Notes under the pieces: model-generated
Seen by the model: only the letters and a program-made list of their open reading frames with translations
Databases searched by the model: none
Told to the model about the DNA's origin: nothing
Position numbers and translations under genes: made by a program
Source: Rhizomucor pusillus
Lineage: Eukaryota > Mucoromycota > Mucoromycetes > Mucorales > Lichtheimiaceae
Direction: 5' to 3'
NCBI GenBank assembly: GCA_900175165.2
Contig: FWWN02000285.1
Span: 65,953-129,952 of the forward strand
Length of the DNA stretch: 64,000 bases
Part shown: positions 33,857 through 46,050 of the stretch, one piece after another
Numbering within the stretch: position 1 is the first letter of the stretch
How the letters are laid out: each line of letters opens with the position of its first letter

Positions 33857-36424
33857 TTAAAGGTCTAGCAATAGATCCACTCCACCAGGAGCTTGTTGAG
33901 CGGGACGCACGTCTTGCTGGTTTACCACATCGGTGGCGTACGGGTTAGCGCTTTGCATACCGTTGATGGCATTGAACGAATGCCTTACATATTACATAAG
34001 TAACATATACAGATTGCTTTGAATACAATGCTTACCTGTTTGCAGCCAAGCTGTCATAGCCGAGATCGTTTGGTACAGCGAAATTGGTCGGAACAGCAAC
34101 GGCTTGCTGCGTTGGCGGGGGCTGAGGCTGTTGACTAGGAGTGAGTGGTCGGTTGTTGGATTGCGGTCTCTGTAGAACTGGAGAAGGCATTAAGAAGCGT
34201 GGTTTGTATCGATGAATAAATGTAGTGGGACTCTTATGATAAATGGATGCAAGACTTGAAATATGCAGCAAAAGTTCATCTAGGAATGCAGTGTCCATGT
34301 TATCACTTTCTGTGGAAATTGGCGGCTTTTCAGAAAGGACGATAGCCTGGAGATCACGTTAGGAAAGACAGCTACATAACATAGATATGTACGATCGACT
34401 TGCCTTGGCTGCGGTTGGATCCGTCGATAAAAGTCTCCAATAGATATAACCTCTGTCTCGCAAGTCTGGATTATCCACTTCTTCTGTTGCCCACTTAAGG
34501 ACCTTTGGCACCAGGTCTTGTCCAGCAGTCGGTCTCTTGATGAATAGCTTAACGGTTGCAGTAAGCAACGCAAGCTGGACTTCAACAGGCTCCTCCAAAA
34601 AGGTATATAAAAAGTCCTCTAATAGAACATCAGAATTCTCGATTCGGTCGGCATATTGCCCAATAATCCAAATCATTGCAGCCTTTGCTTCAGGTTCATC
34701 AAGGTTATCCAGATTTTCACACAGGGTCGCAATGATGCTTTCGTATCGGTTTGGATATTTGCGGAAGATATCCTGTACGCAAGGAATAAGTCTACATGTT
34801 CCACCTTGTGACAACTCCCCAGTTTTGTAAGCTACCTTAATAACGACGATGGCTTCTTGCACTACGTAGTTGACCTTGGTCTGGATAAGTTCAAGCAATG
34901 CAGAAATACAGCGTTCAGCGGCCATTTCAATTTTCACTGCGAGTCGGCCGATTGAACGAACTGCTTTTCGAACAAAGTCCACGTCCACCTCTGCTGCATA
35001 TCTTTGAATAAACTGTGAGTTTCTCGAATATATTCATTAACATCAATGAATACTTACTCTTTCAATTCTCCCAACACTTGATCTACGTTCTGAGGATTGG
35101 CTAATCTGAATATGATTTCTAACTTGGCCAGTTTGACGTAGATTGGGTCGTTGTATTTGCAAAAGAATACTTTCATGTCATTCTTCAGAACCTCGGGTCT
35201 GCGTTGAATAACAAGTAGAATGTTGCGCAACGCCACGTATTGTACTTCTGGGCCGGATGACAGCAAAGTGACTATCAAGAAAAATTTCAGTAATAGGTAT
35301 ATGTCAGCCGAAGGAATCGTGCATACCTAGGGGAGGACTCAGCTTTCGACAGAATGTGGAAATGTCGGATTCATTTCGCATATAATTCATTAGATACATG
35401 ATCACCTTCACGCATGTCAATACTACAGCAGAATTGGCATGTTGCAATCGAGGTGCTATCCGTTCGGCAAGCATTTCTGCATCTCCTGGCTCCTGCGGAA
35501 CATAATACATCAATGCTTCCAAGATATATGTCTGTCCCCATCTAACATGCTGGCCCGTTAATTTCTGTTTCTTTGTACTATATTCCTCAATGATGCAAAA
35601 CTCACTCTGAGCATTCGTTTAGCGCTGCTGCCAACTTGCTTGCAATGGACTGATTCAGTTTGAGCTGGACGTTATGCGATCTTTCAGAAATTTCCGTTAA
35701 TGCCACTACAGCGTTGGCAACGACCTAAAGTCTAATATAAGGATGCACGTTCTCGTATACCCAAAATGCTGTCGTACCGTCGGATTAGGATCCGTCAATA
35801 AATCTCTGAGCATATCGATAAAGTTTTCGCTTTCCACAACAACATTGTCGTACATGTAAAGTTTAGCAACGCATATAGCCGCCGTCTTACGAACGTAAGG
35901 ATCTTTGTCGCGCAAAGCATGTCTCAAAGGATCCACAAGGCAATCTACGATCTTCTCCACTTGGATGTAACCCATTGTTCGAATAGCGAGTGCTCGTATC
36001 AAAGGGTTGGGATCTTCAACATCCTGCCATCCAAATTAGTCTAAGTCTTCCGTATGCTTTCAACTTGCGGCCTAGCAAAATACCTTGATGAACGTAGTTA
36101 ATGCCATCATTGCCATGTCCGGTTTGCTTCTGGCATAGTTAATCAGATACAGGTACACCATTTTTTTAATTTCGAGGATAGGAACATTCATGACGTTCAA
36201 AATATCGGGAAAAAGTGGCGACATGTCGTTTCCCATTGTCATGTTGGCGACGATTTTCTTCATCACTGTCTTCTTGCGCTGATGCTTTGGATCGCGCTTT
36301 TCCGAGTTTAATTCCGCACGGAGCTCCTGTATCTTGCCTTAGATAAAGGAATAAGGTGCTCTGTAGTAGTGTTCATATCGTAAATATACTGTATACCTCT
36401 TTGAAAGTACTTTGCATCAGACAT
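33857..36424 (-). CDS. Beta-adaptin, AP-complex large subunit
   Basis: The start is the ATG at 36424 (MSDAKYFQR) and the stop is at 33857, with about ten exons. The adaptin trunk is clear: [31 protein letters not shown] [80 protein letters not shown] and [16 protein letters not shown]. These identify a beta-1/2 subunit of AP-1 or AP-2, acting in clathrin-coated vesicle formation at the trans-Golgi or plasma membrane. After a Pro/Gln-rich hinge the protein ends GGVDLLLDL, a clathrin-box-like sequence. It therefore lacks the C-terminal appendage (ear) domain of animal beta-adaptins, as in some fungal short forms. AP-1 versus AP-2 cannot be decided here. Confidence 0.92.
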
Positions 36425-36677
36425 GATGAATGAACGACTGAGGACAAGGTAGAGAAAGGAAGGTTGCACATTCAAAGCATATCATCTTTTTTCAATCACC
36501 GCAGGTTTTCATAAGTCTTACAATGAGACCCCGTTAAATACATCGCTTAATAACTTTAAAGAAAACTTCTGTGACTAAAATCTTGCAGACACAACGAGAA
36601 GAAAACGAGAAACGTTTATTATTTGCCATAGGCAAAGCAAATGTTTCAGCAGCACCAGAAAGGGAGGCGTTTCGCCC
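36425..36677. other. Upstream region of the beta-adaptin gene
   Basis: Promoter side of the minus-strand adaptin gene. Nothing else supported. Confidence 0.4.
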
Positions 36678-36977
36678 ATGGATACGCGACTTGCTTCATC
36701 AAATATCAAGCATTTGGAAGCGGAGGTCATACAGTCACTGCCGTTGATGAACACAATACAAGCAAGGACCTGCATTACTTGTGGGCAGACAACTTACCTA
36801 CAGTATCTTCATTGGCCACCAGCTGTATCCAGACATATAGACCACGCATCGCTTGATAAGAACGGCAGCCAACAATTTATCCACGTCCCAGTGTGCGATG
36901 TATGCAAACTGCATTTTCATGGCGAGGTTGGAGCGACGGCGCATTATCAAGCTATTAATCGCAGCATCCATACTTGA
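36678..36977 (+). CDS. Small Cys/His-containing hypothetical protein (weak)
   Basis: An intact 99-codon frame from an ATG at 36678. Two CxxC pairs (TCITCGQ and VCDVCK) and nearby His residues (SRHIDH, LHFHGEV, AHYQ) could bind zinc. The composition looks protein-like, but no family is recognised and it is next to decayed sequence. It may be a small gene or a surviving exon of a broken one. Confidence 0.35.
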   Translation: MDTRLASSNIKHLEAEVIQSLPLMNTIQARTCITCGQTTYLQYLHWPPAVSRHIDHASLDKNGSQQFIHVPVCDVCKLHFHGEVGATAHYQAINRSIHT

Positions 36978-37346
36978 GCATGGATTAACGTTGTACGCTC
37001 TTCATCAGACCATCACGCAAACTGCCCGTCTCCGGAAAGCGGGTAGTGCCCAGAGCCTGTCAGCTCGCAGATGTGAAGAAACAACCACCTGGGTTCCGAC
37101 AGATAGCGCTAGATTTGATAATCAGAAATAAGGTAACAAGACAATGAAATCAAGTGAGGCTGAAATTATACACCTTATTGAATAGAACATTACTTCAAAT
37201 TCAGAACATTGATCCATATTCGCTTAACCTAATCAAATTGTACTTCCAGTACCGTATAGTTACTGAGTGGATTCAAACACACTCATTCTTTCGCAAGAAA
37301 AATAATCTAAAATCCTGTCACAACGCGCTGGTGATAAACCTTATCC

Positions 37347-37690
37347 GTGCATTCCACCCAATATTTACATTCTCAAAACAAGGAGCTGGGAGCATGTCAA
37401 CATTGTGGCAGCCAGCGAGGGGCTCTCACGGCAACAATTTCAATGAATATCACAAGAAATCAGGCGCTCTGCACGTTTTTCTACGTCGAATATACCGAAG
37501 AAAATGTGCAAGAAGTACAAGAAGCTGAAAGATTTTGGCGAATTCGAAATCTGTTATGTTAGTGATCCAAAGCAGCCCATCTTGATATCGTCATCGAGAA
37601 TAAATGAAGATCCCTTAAGGTATTGGAGATATGCAGCGACAAGTTCATCCGGCGAGTTCGCCTCATTGGAAATTATTTCTCAGTGAATAT
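37347..37690 (+). pseudogene. Decayed copy related to the 9.9-10.1 kb sequence
   Basis: Two overlapping frames read NQALCTFFYVEYTEENVQEVQ and then KLKDFGEFEICYVSDPKQPI. The first is open to 37562 and the second continues to 37686, so one frameshift near 37510 separates them. The same order (QALCxFFYVEY, EIC, PxQPILxS) appears at 9930-10070. A bounded 10-kb-scale search is needed to find the intact parent; no function can be named. Confidence 0.45.
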
Positions 37691-38614
37691 CATAAGCTGA
37701 GGAGAAGTTTTGATAAAAGTAACCTTCTGGTAAATTACGTAGAGGTGAAACCAACGGTCCATTGCTTGGTAAGTCTTAGATGGAATGCAGAATGGCGTTT
37801 TCCAAGAGCAGTTCCCAGGGTCTTGTAGACTCCAGCAGAGCGCAGAAAGCGAAGTGCAATTGAAACTCGAGCGTTTATAGCAAGATATGGGAATGCGAGA
37901 GGTATTTCAAAAATGGGGCTGGTACTGATTAACAAACTTTGAAGGTAGATTGTGCGAGGAGGGCTATACGCATTGACCTTCACAGCATGCATATCAATAT
38001 TTTTCAGATGCCAGAGAAGCTGCTCATTGGCTGCAGTGGGCCATAGCTGCTTTTTATTGGACAGGATAAATACCTTTAAAGAATGTCCATTATGGTCACT
38101 TCTGAATAGTACCCATTATTAATTATAAATGCGACTAGTTGTTCCTTATACCAGAATTGTCTAAAGAGAGGTCTGCTATTCAGCGCATGCATTGGCCGTT
38201 TTTTACTTCGAGGATGCAAGCTAAAGAGGGGTACTGGTGATATCTTCCGGTGTGCATATTGAATGGACGTGCTTTGCAAACATGCATCGATTACTTCAAA
38301 GACCATATGTAAAGACAAACATACAATGAAGCTTGATGCACATGATAAGCTAATATACGGCAAACGACTAGCGTGCAGCTAGACTTGCTTCGCTTCGTCT
38401 TGAGGGACGTAGATGTTTCCAGCAGATTCGAGTAGAAGGTGCAAAGCAAAATAGTAAATGAACATTTGCTCGATTCGCTTGGCCCTCATAAACCTCCATT
38501 CTCCGGCGGTTTTGCATCCACTTCGCTTCTGCAAGCACGATGCCGTCGAATTCCCGGTTTATTTAGACCGGCGCTCGCATGAATCGATGTTTGAGAGAAT
38601 ACGACACCTAAAAT
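37691..38614. other. Region without a supported gene
   Basis: Only short frames with many stops on both strands. It may contain further decayed pieces of the family seen at 37.35-37.69 kb. Confidence 0.4.
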
Positions 38615-38960
38615 CTAGCTTCTTGGTTCGCGCTCGTTATAAATGTGACAGGTATTTTTGAAAGAACAACATTGATTTTCTATGCCCGTGACATCACTTT
38701 TTAAAAACACTGTATTGTTATGATATCTACATCGAACATGACATCCCTCCAGCTGGAAAAGAGCATTAAAATCAACCTTTGAATAATAGACTTTCATATT
38801 GTAGAGAAAACCTTACCAACAGCTCTTTCAAAGTATCTCCATCGTGATATCGTGTGAAGATAGTCCACAGCATATGTAAATTTGGCTTGTGCGTGATCAA
38901 CATTACTGCTCTGAGCTGGACTTTCCTTTTCCCGTCGAGAAAGTTTCGTGCAGCAGCCAT
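38615..38960 (-). CDS. Possible small hypothetical gene (weak)
   Basis: An ATG at 38960 (MAAARNFLDGKRKVQL) leads to TLKELL, then a putative ~41-bp intron (GTAAGG...CAAAG), then VDFNALFQLEGCHVRC and a stop at 38615. Another frame over the same exon is also open (from 39006), so the model is uncertain. No domain is recognised. Confidence 0.25.
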
Positions 38961-39189
38961 TTAGAGTTACTCTGTGTATCGGCGGCTCACTTGTGAAGGA
39001 AGACATGAAATTCTCAAGTGGAAATCAAGCTGAAACAGGCAAAGACCGATATGGTTGCACAAACCCAATTTCATATGCTCGGTGCAAAGCGTATTAGTGA
39101 GGTTTTCGTTGCCATCGATTTTACAATGGAGGAATTTGAATCAAATAACTGCGCTTCTTTTCTCCTTTCCTTTACTTTTATCGATCACC

Positions 39190-40575
39190 ATGGATAACAT
39201 TCGATCAGCCATGAAAAAGTCACCAGCGGCGATTGTGCTGCAGACCCTGCGCACCGGACTTGTCTTGCCACAACCTGCTGCAAATGCATTCATTGGAGAA
39301 ATGACCAAGCCGAACGAGGCACAAAAGGCTTGGATTAAAAAGATCGACAACTCCTTCTGGAAAGGTTCACTCATTGCTCCCAATATCAACTGCGACAGCG
39401 ATGCCCAGGCCATCCGTCGACTACGAAAAGCTGATGTCGTCATCTTTGAAGTGCATGGTACATAAAGAAATACGGGTTTTTATCGTACATTTCATTAATG
39501 GAACGATATCGTGTATTCTAGGTGGCGGTTTTCGTGTAGGAAACTCGACAATGTACATGTCTGCTTTCGTTAACTGGATCACAATCCTTAAACTGAAGCA
39601 CGGTTTAGATGCTGTGATGATGTCTGTCGATTATGGTAAAGCAATATTGATATTTTCTGCGATAAGAAAACTCTCTGGGCACTAATTTATTGTCTGTACT
39701 CATCTCGTGAAATTCGCACAGGCCTAGCACCGAAGCACAAATATCCAGAACCGGTCTACGACGTTGTCAATGCATACAGACATTTGACTGAGGACCTCCA
39801 CGTCCCAGGATGGAAAGTTATCATGTCCAGCGACAGTGCTGGCTCTGCTCTTACACTTGAGACTTTGATCCGTACATATGCTCCTGGAATCATTGATGAT
39901 CCGGAAGCTCCGCGCTCCAACCACAAAGTCCATTTACCGGCTGGCATGGTTCTGTCATCACCCCTTGTCACACCCGAAACAAATTCATCGTCCTGGGAGC
40001 AGTTTGAGAAGAACGACATGGTCAGCCAACATTTAGCGAAATTAGTCTTTAAAGAGTTTTTGAACTATCCACACGTCAACCCGGACGATCTTCCTATCTT
40101 GCGACTCAGCAGTATCAACCACGGCTACAACCGCTTTGCACCCAGAAATGCGCTAGTGTTCGTCGGTGACAAGGAAGTCATGCGCGACGATATTCTGCAG
40201 CTTGTCGACACAGTGAAAGCGGATGGCTGGACCAAAGTTCGCGTCTGCAGGGAAAAATATGCACATGACTGGTTCCTTATTCGTGAGATCGTAAAGAAGA
40301 AGGACAAGGTAATGCTCAGCCAATACGACGAAGTTTTTGTCAATTTTGCAGCATACGCCGTCGCAGAGGCTGCCGAGCAGCTCTCAAAGGATGCAACTAA
40401 ACCAGCAGAACCGGTTACTGCGAAAACGGACCAAGTTCAACAACTCGACGTTAACTTGCAATCCGAGAACATTGTCGAAACTGTCAATGATATTCTGACA
40501 ACAGACAAGAAGGAGCCCGTAGTCACACACGTTGAAAATGTTGACAAGGTTGGGCCTGGATTAATTGTGCCTTAA
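39190..40575 (+). CDS. Alpha/beta hydrolase, hormone-sensitive-lipase-type esterase
   Basis: Three exons (39190-39457, 39522-39635, 39722-40575) total 1236 nt, 411 residues. The oxyanion motif HGGGFRVGN is assembled across the first intron. The nucleophile region reads VIMSSDSAGSAL, where the usual GDSAG has Ser in place of the first Gly. The acid is likely the Asp of VFVGDKEVMRDD and the His that of KYAHDWFL, in the expected order. It resembles fungal HSL-family carboxylesterases or lipases acting on acyl esters. The last ~90 residues are a polar tail, possibly disordered. The substrate is unknown. Confidence 0.88.
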
Positions 40576-40729
40576 ACAAGATATATGTATCTTACAGTAG
40601 TAGCAGCCGTATCAATACAAACCTATAGTAATATTAGTATCTAAATTCTTTGAAGTGAATGAGATATCACGTATATAATACGGGCAGTCAAAAGCAACTG
40701 GAGCTCTAAGCTAATCTTAACCACATGAT

Positions 40730-41048
40730 CTACGGAAATAGACCAAAGTGATTTACTATGGAAAGGGATATTAAATTGACTCTGGATATCATGGCAACGA
40801 AAAATAATATTTGGAGATGTTTCAGGCCCATCCAAACATTGTTCAGAGAAACGGCTGCGCTGCTGTCAGTGATATGGATGACTTTCCTTGGCACATCTGA
40901 ATTGTTCTAGATGCTTATACCTGCGACCCTCGTAAGAAGTGGTGATCTGAAGCATCATGCACAGCCTTTTTGGGCAGGTAATGTGTGGCAGCCTAATCAT
41001 CCAACCGCGAAAGTCGCTCTTTTCCAATGTAGCACGAATCATCGTCAT
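40730..41048 (-). CDS. Possible small two-exon hypothetical protein (weak)
   Basis: Exons 41048-40921 and 40862-40730 join through a 58-bp intron with strong signals (CAG|GTATAAG donor, CACTGAC then CAG) and give 86 codons plus stop in frame. The product starts MTMIRATLEKSDFRGW and has a hydrophobic C-terminal half (LQILFFVAMISRVNLISLSI). No family is recognised. The splice-site quality is the main support. Confidence 0.35.
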
Positions 41049-42063
41049 GCCCAGGTTGCGCAGGAGGGGCAAAACTTGCTCACATCAATACGTGCGCATT
41101 TTTGAGGGGATTCAAGATTGTCAGGATCCAAATACTCTCTCTATATGGCGCGTAGCAGACAAGGTGAAAAAAATGACGCGCCTTTTTTTTTCTCTCTTTC
41201 TTTTCCCTTTATACTGATCCCGTTTTCTTCTTCACTCCTCTTCCAGATTTCCTAATTTACATCTTTTTAATTTCTAACCATGATCATCATCAATAATGTG
41301 AAATATGCTTGCGCCAGTATGTTCGAAAATCGTACTGTAGCTCTTATTTGATGAAGCATAGCTAACCGACCGCAATGGCGCAATGCTTTAAGCATGTATA
41401 AGGGTAAAGTTATTTATAAGAGCAGATAGATATACTGTAGGCTGCAGTGAATTCACGGATGTAAGGGTCATCGGTCATCTCTGTGTAGTCACCGTGATCG
41501 GCCGTTGCTGCCTATCCGACGGAAAGGTCGGCCAATCAGTCAATGTGATCGATGCAGGGAACAGCGTTTAAAGCACAGTGTGCATCAAAAATGCGTCTGT
41601 CGTCAGTCGAAACTTAATGAAAAGCCAGCTCAGGTCCACGAAGAAGGTAACGTACGGTTACATCGTTGACAATCGCCCTTTGATATCCTTGTAACGTGAG
41701 CTAACAGCATCCACAAGTGTTGGTCATCGGCTCGGCCTCACGCAGAATTCAAAAATCACAGCATATCATGGCAATTGAATCCTTACTCTTATAATTTGAA
41801 GATTCCAAACTTATACCCCACATTAAAACAATTTTGACAGATGTTTTCTCTTTATTCTATTCTTGTCCTGCCCACTGTTGTTAAAGACTTGATAACCACC
41901 TGTTTATGAAAAGAGCTCGCAATTGCTCTTGAATATGCGATGCACTCGGCATTTTCTTGTTAGAAGCTTGCTTCCCGCAGCGGGGAACTTGCTGCAGGTT
42001 AAAAAGCGGTTCCGGGGCCAACAATTGTTTCCAACAAACGCCTCGCTTTTTACAGTACCTCCG
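41049..42063. other. Intergenic region upstream of ERG27
   Basis: Pyrimidine-rich tracts at about 41180-41250 and mixed-sequence DNA without a supported exon chain. Confidence 0.4.
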
Positions 42064-43295
42064 ATGACTGAAAAGCAAAATCGCAAGATCGCCATCATCA
42101 CGGGTGCAAATGCTGGTGTCGGCTATGGCATCATGCAACGATTATTAGAGGCATTCGGTCAAGAGATCACCATTGTAATGGCCTGCCGCAATCACGCCAG
42201 GGCAAGCCGAGCCAGAGAGCAGATTCTGCAAGAATTGCCTTTCGCCGACATTGACATTGAACTTGTCGACATTTCTCGAGTCGAGTCCGTGTTTACCTTT
42301 TGCCAAGCCATTGTTGAAAAGTAAAAAACCAAGGGATAGAAGTATATGATTTTTTGCGGCCACCTGACCTGTCTGTAACTTAGGTACCAGTATATCAATT
42401 TCCTCTTTTGCAATGCCGGCATATTGAGCGCACTGGGGATCCGATGGAAAGACGTTTTTTGGCTCTTCCTCAAGGATCCAGTAGGACTCATGGAAAGGTC
42501 GGATGTTACTCTGCAAGCTACTGGGGAAATAAACGAAGATGGCATTGGAAGCGTATTTGCAGCGAACGTCTTTGGACATTACATTATGGTATGTTCCACA
42601 CAGGATAGTCTGTGTTCCCGCACTAATTCGTTGTTGCAGGCACGTGAACTTGAAAGTCTCTTGGACGCATCAGGCGACGGCCGAGTTATCTGGACCAGCT
42701 CCATCACAGCAGAGAAAGCCTGTTTTAACATCGATGATTGGCAGGGTATCAAAAGGTAATATCGTACAAGGGTCGATCTTGAAAGATGCCAGTATATTAA
42801 TGCGCCCTCAATAGCTTACTTCCCTATGAATCTTCAAAATGGGCGTGCGATCTAGTCGCTATCGCTACCAACGATCGATACCAAGAACACAAGCAACACA
42901 TTTCATCATACACCACCTCTCCCGGCGTAGTAGCTAGCTGCATTGGAAACTTACCGCTGTGGATCATCAAACTTCGCACTCTTATTCACTATCTGGTATG
43001 TCATCCACTGCTAGTCGTAACATCGGTTTATTCATCCATGCAATCGTAGTTCCGTTTCGCCGGTGTAACATCGCAAAACATCACTGGGTACCGAGGAGCG
43101 ATTGCAGATGTCTACGTTGCGCTCCAGCCTCTCAATATGCTCAATATATTTTGCCGCTACACTTCACTAACCAGCCGCTGGGGCACTTCATACGTTGAAG
43201 CTATACCAGTTCCCGAATATGATCCTGATACTGCCGAAAAGTTGGTGCAAAAATGCGAAGTAGCTTACCAAGCATGGAAGAACAAGACCAAATAA
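42064..43295 (+). CDS. ERG27: 3-keto-steroid reductase (sterol C-4 demethylation)
   Basis: Five exons (42064-42320, 42384-42588, 42640-42755, 42815-42995, 43050-43295) sum to 1005 nt, 334 residues. It is a short-chain dehydrogenase: the NADP-binding motif is ITGANAGVGYG, followed by ACRNHARASRA; the NAG motif is FLFCNAGIL; the catalytic Ser is in IWTSSITAEKA and the YxxxK pair is in PYESSKWACDL. The LMERSDVTLQATG insertion and the length match Erg27/HSD17B7 rather than small SDRs. It reduces the C-3 ketone after C-4 demethylation in ergosterol synthesis at the ER or lipid droplets. I chose the ATG at 42064 because the core fold begins 8 residues later. Confidence 0.93.
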
Positions 43296-43891
43296 TTCAA
43301 AAAAGGCCCAGATCTAGCTCGTATGTCTTTTCTCTTTACCACAATTTTAGTTTTAATATGTCATGGTGTTCAATCAAAACTATAATACCAAAAGGTCTAA
43401 TGTCTTCATATATTCGCAAAGGCGATATGTGCTTTCTAACGTAGAATTTTGATACATCGTCGTTCACATCATATTTCCAACATCAATCTGAAGGCAGCCA
43501 AATCAAGTGCTCAGCATCTAACGTGTTCCTGAACATGCACCCCTAAGTTTATGTAATAAACCTTAGCTAAACGCCGACATTGTTAGTTTCCTGGAGTACC
43601 AGGGATTGTGATGTAATGTGGCGAGTGCGCGTAAGACAAAGCTGCGGCATCCCATTGTCTTGCGTCCCAGAAGCTGATAGATGGCTCGCAGCATACCATG
43701 GCAAATCTCACTTTACAACCCAGAAGATATGACAGTCAAGCTCGTCGCGCACGTAAATGACCTGCTATCGATATATTTATCAGTGCTGCTGAATACATTG
43801 GACAGGGTGCTAATAAAGAGATCAAAGGAAAGGAAACTGTATGCAATGTGTATATAAAACTGTAAAGATAGCTGAAGTTAGGACATTTGCA
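43296..43891. other. Intergenic region after ERG27
   Basis: No coding exon is supported on either strand. Confidence 0.4.
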
Positions 43892-44438
43892 TCAATGATC
43901 AAATAAGATCAAGTAATGATTCATCGCCTGTATATAGCAGTAGCTACCAGGCTCTAGCCTCTGAATTTTTCTCATTTCATTGAGCAAGCGTCCTAGTTGC
44001 TTGGAAACGCACAAGTGGCAGAGTACAGACGTGACGAGTTGCTGGGAATCCTCAACCCCCTCGTCTCTAATCACTGATGACACCTAAACGCGCCATCTCA
44101 GATCCTCACAGGCACTTCATTGCAAACTCAGTTGGTCTAAACGGCACGTTGGACTACTACCAGCATTCGTCACCGCATCTCTCGCCATCAAGGGTTACCG
44201 ACCAAGGAAGAAATTCAATGGAGGTCGGAGCTTGGGCGGTAGCGAGTTTGGCGAGTTTGGGTGAGTTTGGATGATATCGAGCAGCAAAGGAAGTTGCACA
44301 AAGCGTTGTATCTTTTCGCGTGCTAGGTTCAATAATTCGGGATGAATTCGAGGTTTGAGGAATATTTTCAGTGCTACTCGCTTGATCTTCATAAACCGCA
44401 ATTCGACGGTATTGTGTTTGTAGGGGCGAGGTTATCAT
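43892..44438 (-). CDS. Hypothetical protein, two exons
   Basis: Exons 44438-44199 (80 codons, from an ATG) and 44083-43892 (64 codons with stop) join at TCG|GTAACC...TTTAG and stay in frame, giving 143 residues. The N-terminal half is Ser/Thr-rich; the C-terminal half is helical (QQLVTSVLCHLCVSKQLGRL, NEMRKIQRLE). No domain is recognised. A 16-bp palindrome lies 15 bp upstream of the ATG. The clean frame across the splice is the main support. Confidence 0.42.
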
Positions 44439-44452
44439 TTAATGCGGATTTC

Positions 44453-44468
44453 ACTGAAACGTTTCAGT
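44453..44468. promoter_or_regulatory. 16-bp perfect palindrome near the 44438 start
   Basis: ACTGAAACGTTTCAGT is a perfect inverted repeat just upstream of the hypothetical gene start. Its position suits a dimeric regulator site, but one such palindrome is expected by chance in about this length of DNA. Confidence 0.3.
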
Positions 44469-44987
44469 TACGGGGAACGACCGCAATGACCCAAGTGCAG
44501 GGAGCGTAGCGACCGCTAAAGCACTTGTAAAAAAGGGTCTATAACAAGCAAGGATTTCCTAATTTGTATCCAAAGATGTCAAGCAGATACAGTATTTATC
44601 AACGGTAATTACCCTTTAAACTCTTCATATGACATGTAATTAATTAAGTGTTCTCAATTTTGGCGGCCAAGCTGGATCAACCAACAATATCAACTGGCGC
44701 AAGATAAGTATTGTATCATATAGAAAAAGGACGATGGTGCTCTATTTGATTGTATTTGCAACATGGGATAAGATTATATACGAGATGGAAAGAAGATATA
44801 AAGGAAGGAAGAAGAAATACAGGCAAAGAAAAGAAGATAAGGTTGAAAAGTGTGAGCGTGTGTGTGTGAGTGTGGAGATGTGAAAAGTGTATATGAAGGA
44901 AGCAAATGTACAATAGTCAGTCTAATTTACAAAGATAAAAAAAGAAGAGAACGAAAAAGGAGGAGAACAAAAATTGGAACAGGTGGA

Positions 44988-46050
44988 TCAGAGCGGATGA
45001 GGTGACCGTGCATGGCGTTTCATATCGTGCTTGCGAGCAAAGAGTTTGCCGCACTTTGGACAGGCAAAGTTCTTTGGACGGTGAGGGTCATGAGTGAGGA
45101 TATGTTCTTTCATGTTGTTTGCGCGGTTGCTTGTGTGCGAACAGTGTGGGCAGCGATGGATACGCGGGCCATTCGAGCGACGCTTGGGTCTCTGCTTCTG
45201 CTGTTGCTGTTCTTGCTGTTCCTGCTGTTCCTGCTCCTGCTGCCGCTGCTGTTGATGCTGTTGGCTAGGGGTTTCCATAACAAACGAGGGTACAAGCAAC
45301 CAATCTCCTCCATCACTGTTGCCGAGAAAATTCATGCCCTGAGAAGTAGCAGGTGACGGCGGGGCTGCCATGCTTGGCGCTCGGCAAGGTGACACAACCG
45401 AAGATGGCTCGTGGGGATAGTTTGCCACAGGTTCCCCGTTCATTGCTGTCAGATTCAAGCTTGGCACATCACCGTAATACGGCGACGACAGCTCAACGTC
45501 GGCTGTCTGCATCGCGGGAAAGAAGAGATCTTCTTGACAGAGACTCGCTTGATCTTCGACTTTAACGAGCGGATCCAGTTGTTGGAAGGATGAGCTCATA
45601 CCACAAGAGAAAGTGGATTCAAAGGATGATGGAGAGAATGAGGATGGCTGGACAGACAGGAAATCTACGGATAAAACAAGGTTCAGCTATGTGATAAAAT
45701 CAATTAAGCAAGAATAATGCCTGGTACATACCCATATCAGATCGAAGGGGGCTGTAGCAAAGATCGTTCATGGATGAAGCGGGTGAAAGAAGGGCAGAAT
45801 AAGGAGAGGTGACAGACAATTGATGAGCGTTGTTGTTAAGATCGTAATGGTTGTTGCTAGAGGATGCGCATGGGATAGGGATGGGAGCAGAGGCAGGGAA
45901 AGGGTTTGAGTGTTCCATCAAGGAGCAGGTGGAGGTAACATCGTTTTCATAAAGGCACCCTTGTCCATTGATAGCAGGTTGAGTAGAGACGTTTACAAAC
46001 GAATCGGACAAAAGGGCTTCATAGAGGTAAGCATCAGTGTTCAAAGACAT
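44988..46050 (-). CDS. C2H2 transcription factor with C-terminal finger pair
   Basis: Two exons (46050-45732 and 45664-44988; 996 nt, 331 residues) with a 67-bp intron. The N-terminal ~240 residues are low in order, rich in Ser, Pro and Asn. A Gln/Glu run (CAG/CAA and GAG codons, 45180-45255) precedes a basic stretch (RPKRRSNGPRIH). Two C2H2 fingers end the protein: HRCPHCSHTSNRANNMKEH and FACPKCGKLFARKHDMKRH. An activator with a C-terminal DNA-binding domain is the simplest reading. The unusually long upstream non-coding region suggests regulated expression. The orthologue is not recognised. Confidence 0.88.

Noticed and set aside
44430..44540. Possible tRNA or small structured RNA around the palindrome
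   Set aside because: No acceptor stem, anticodon arm or T-loop consensus could be placed.
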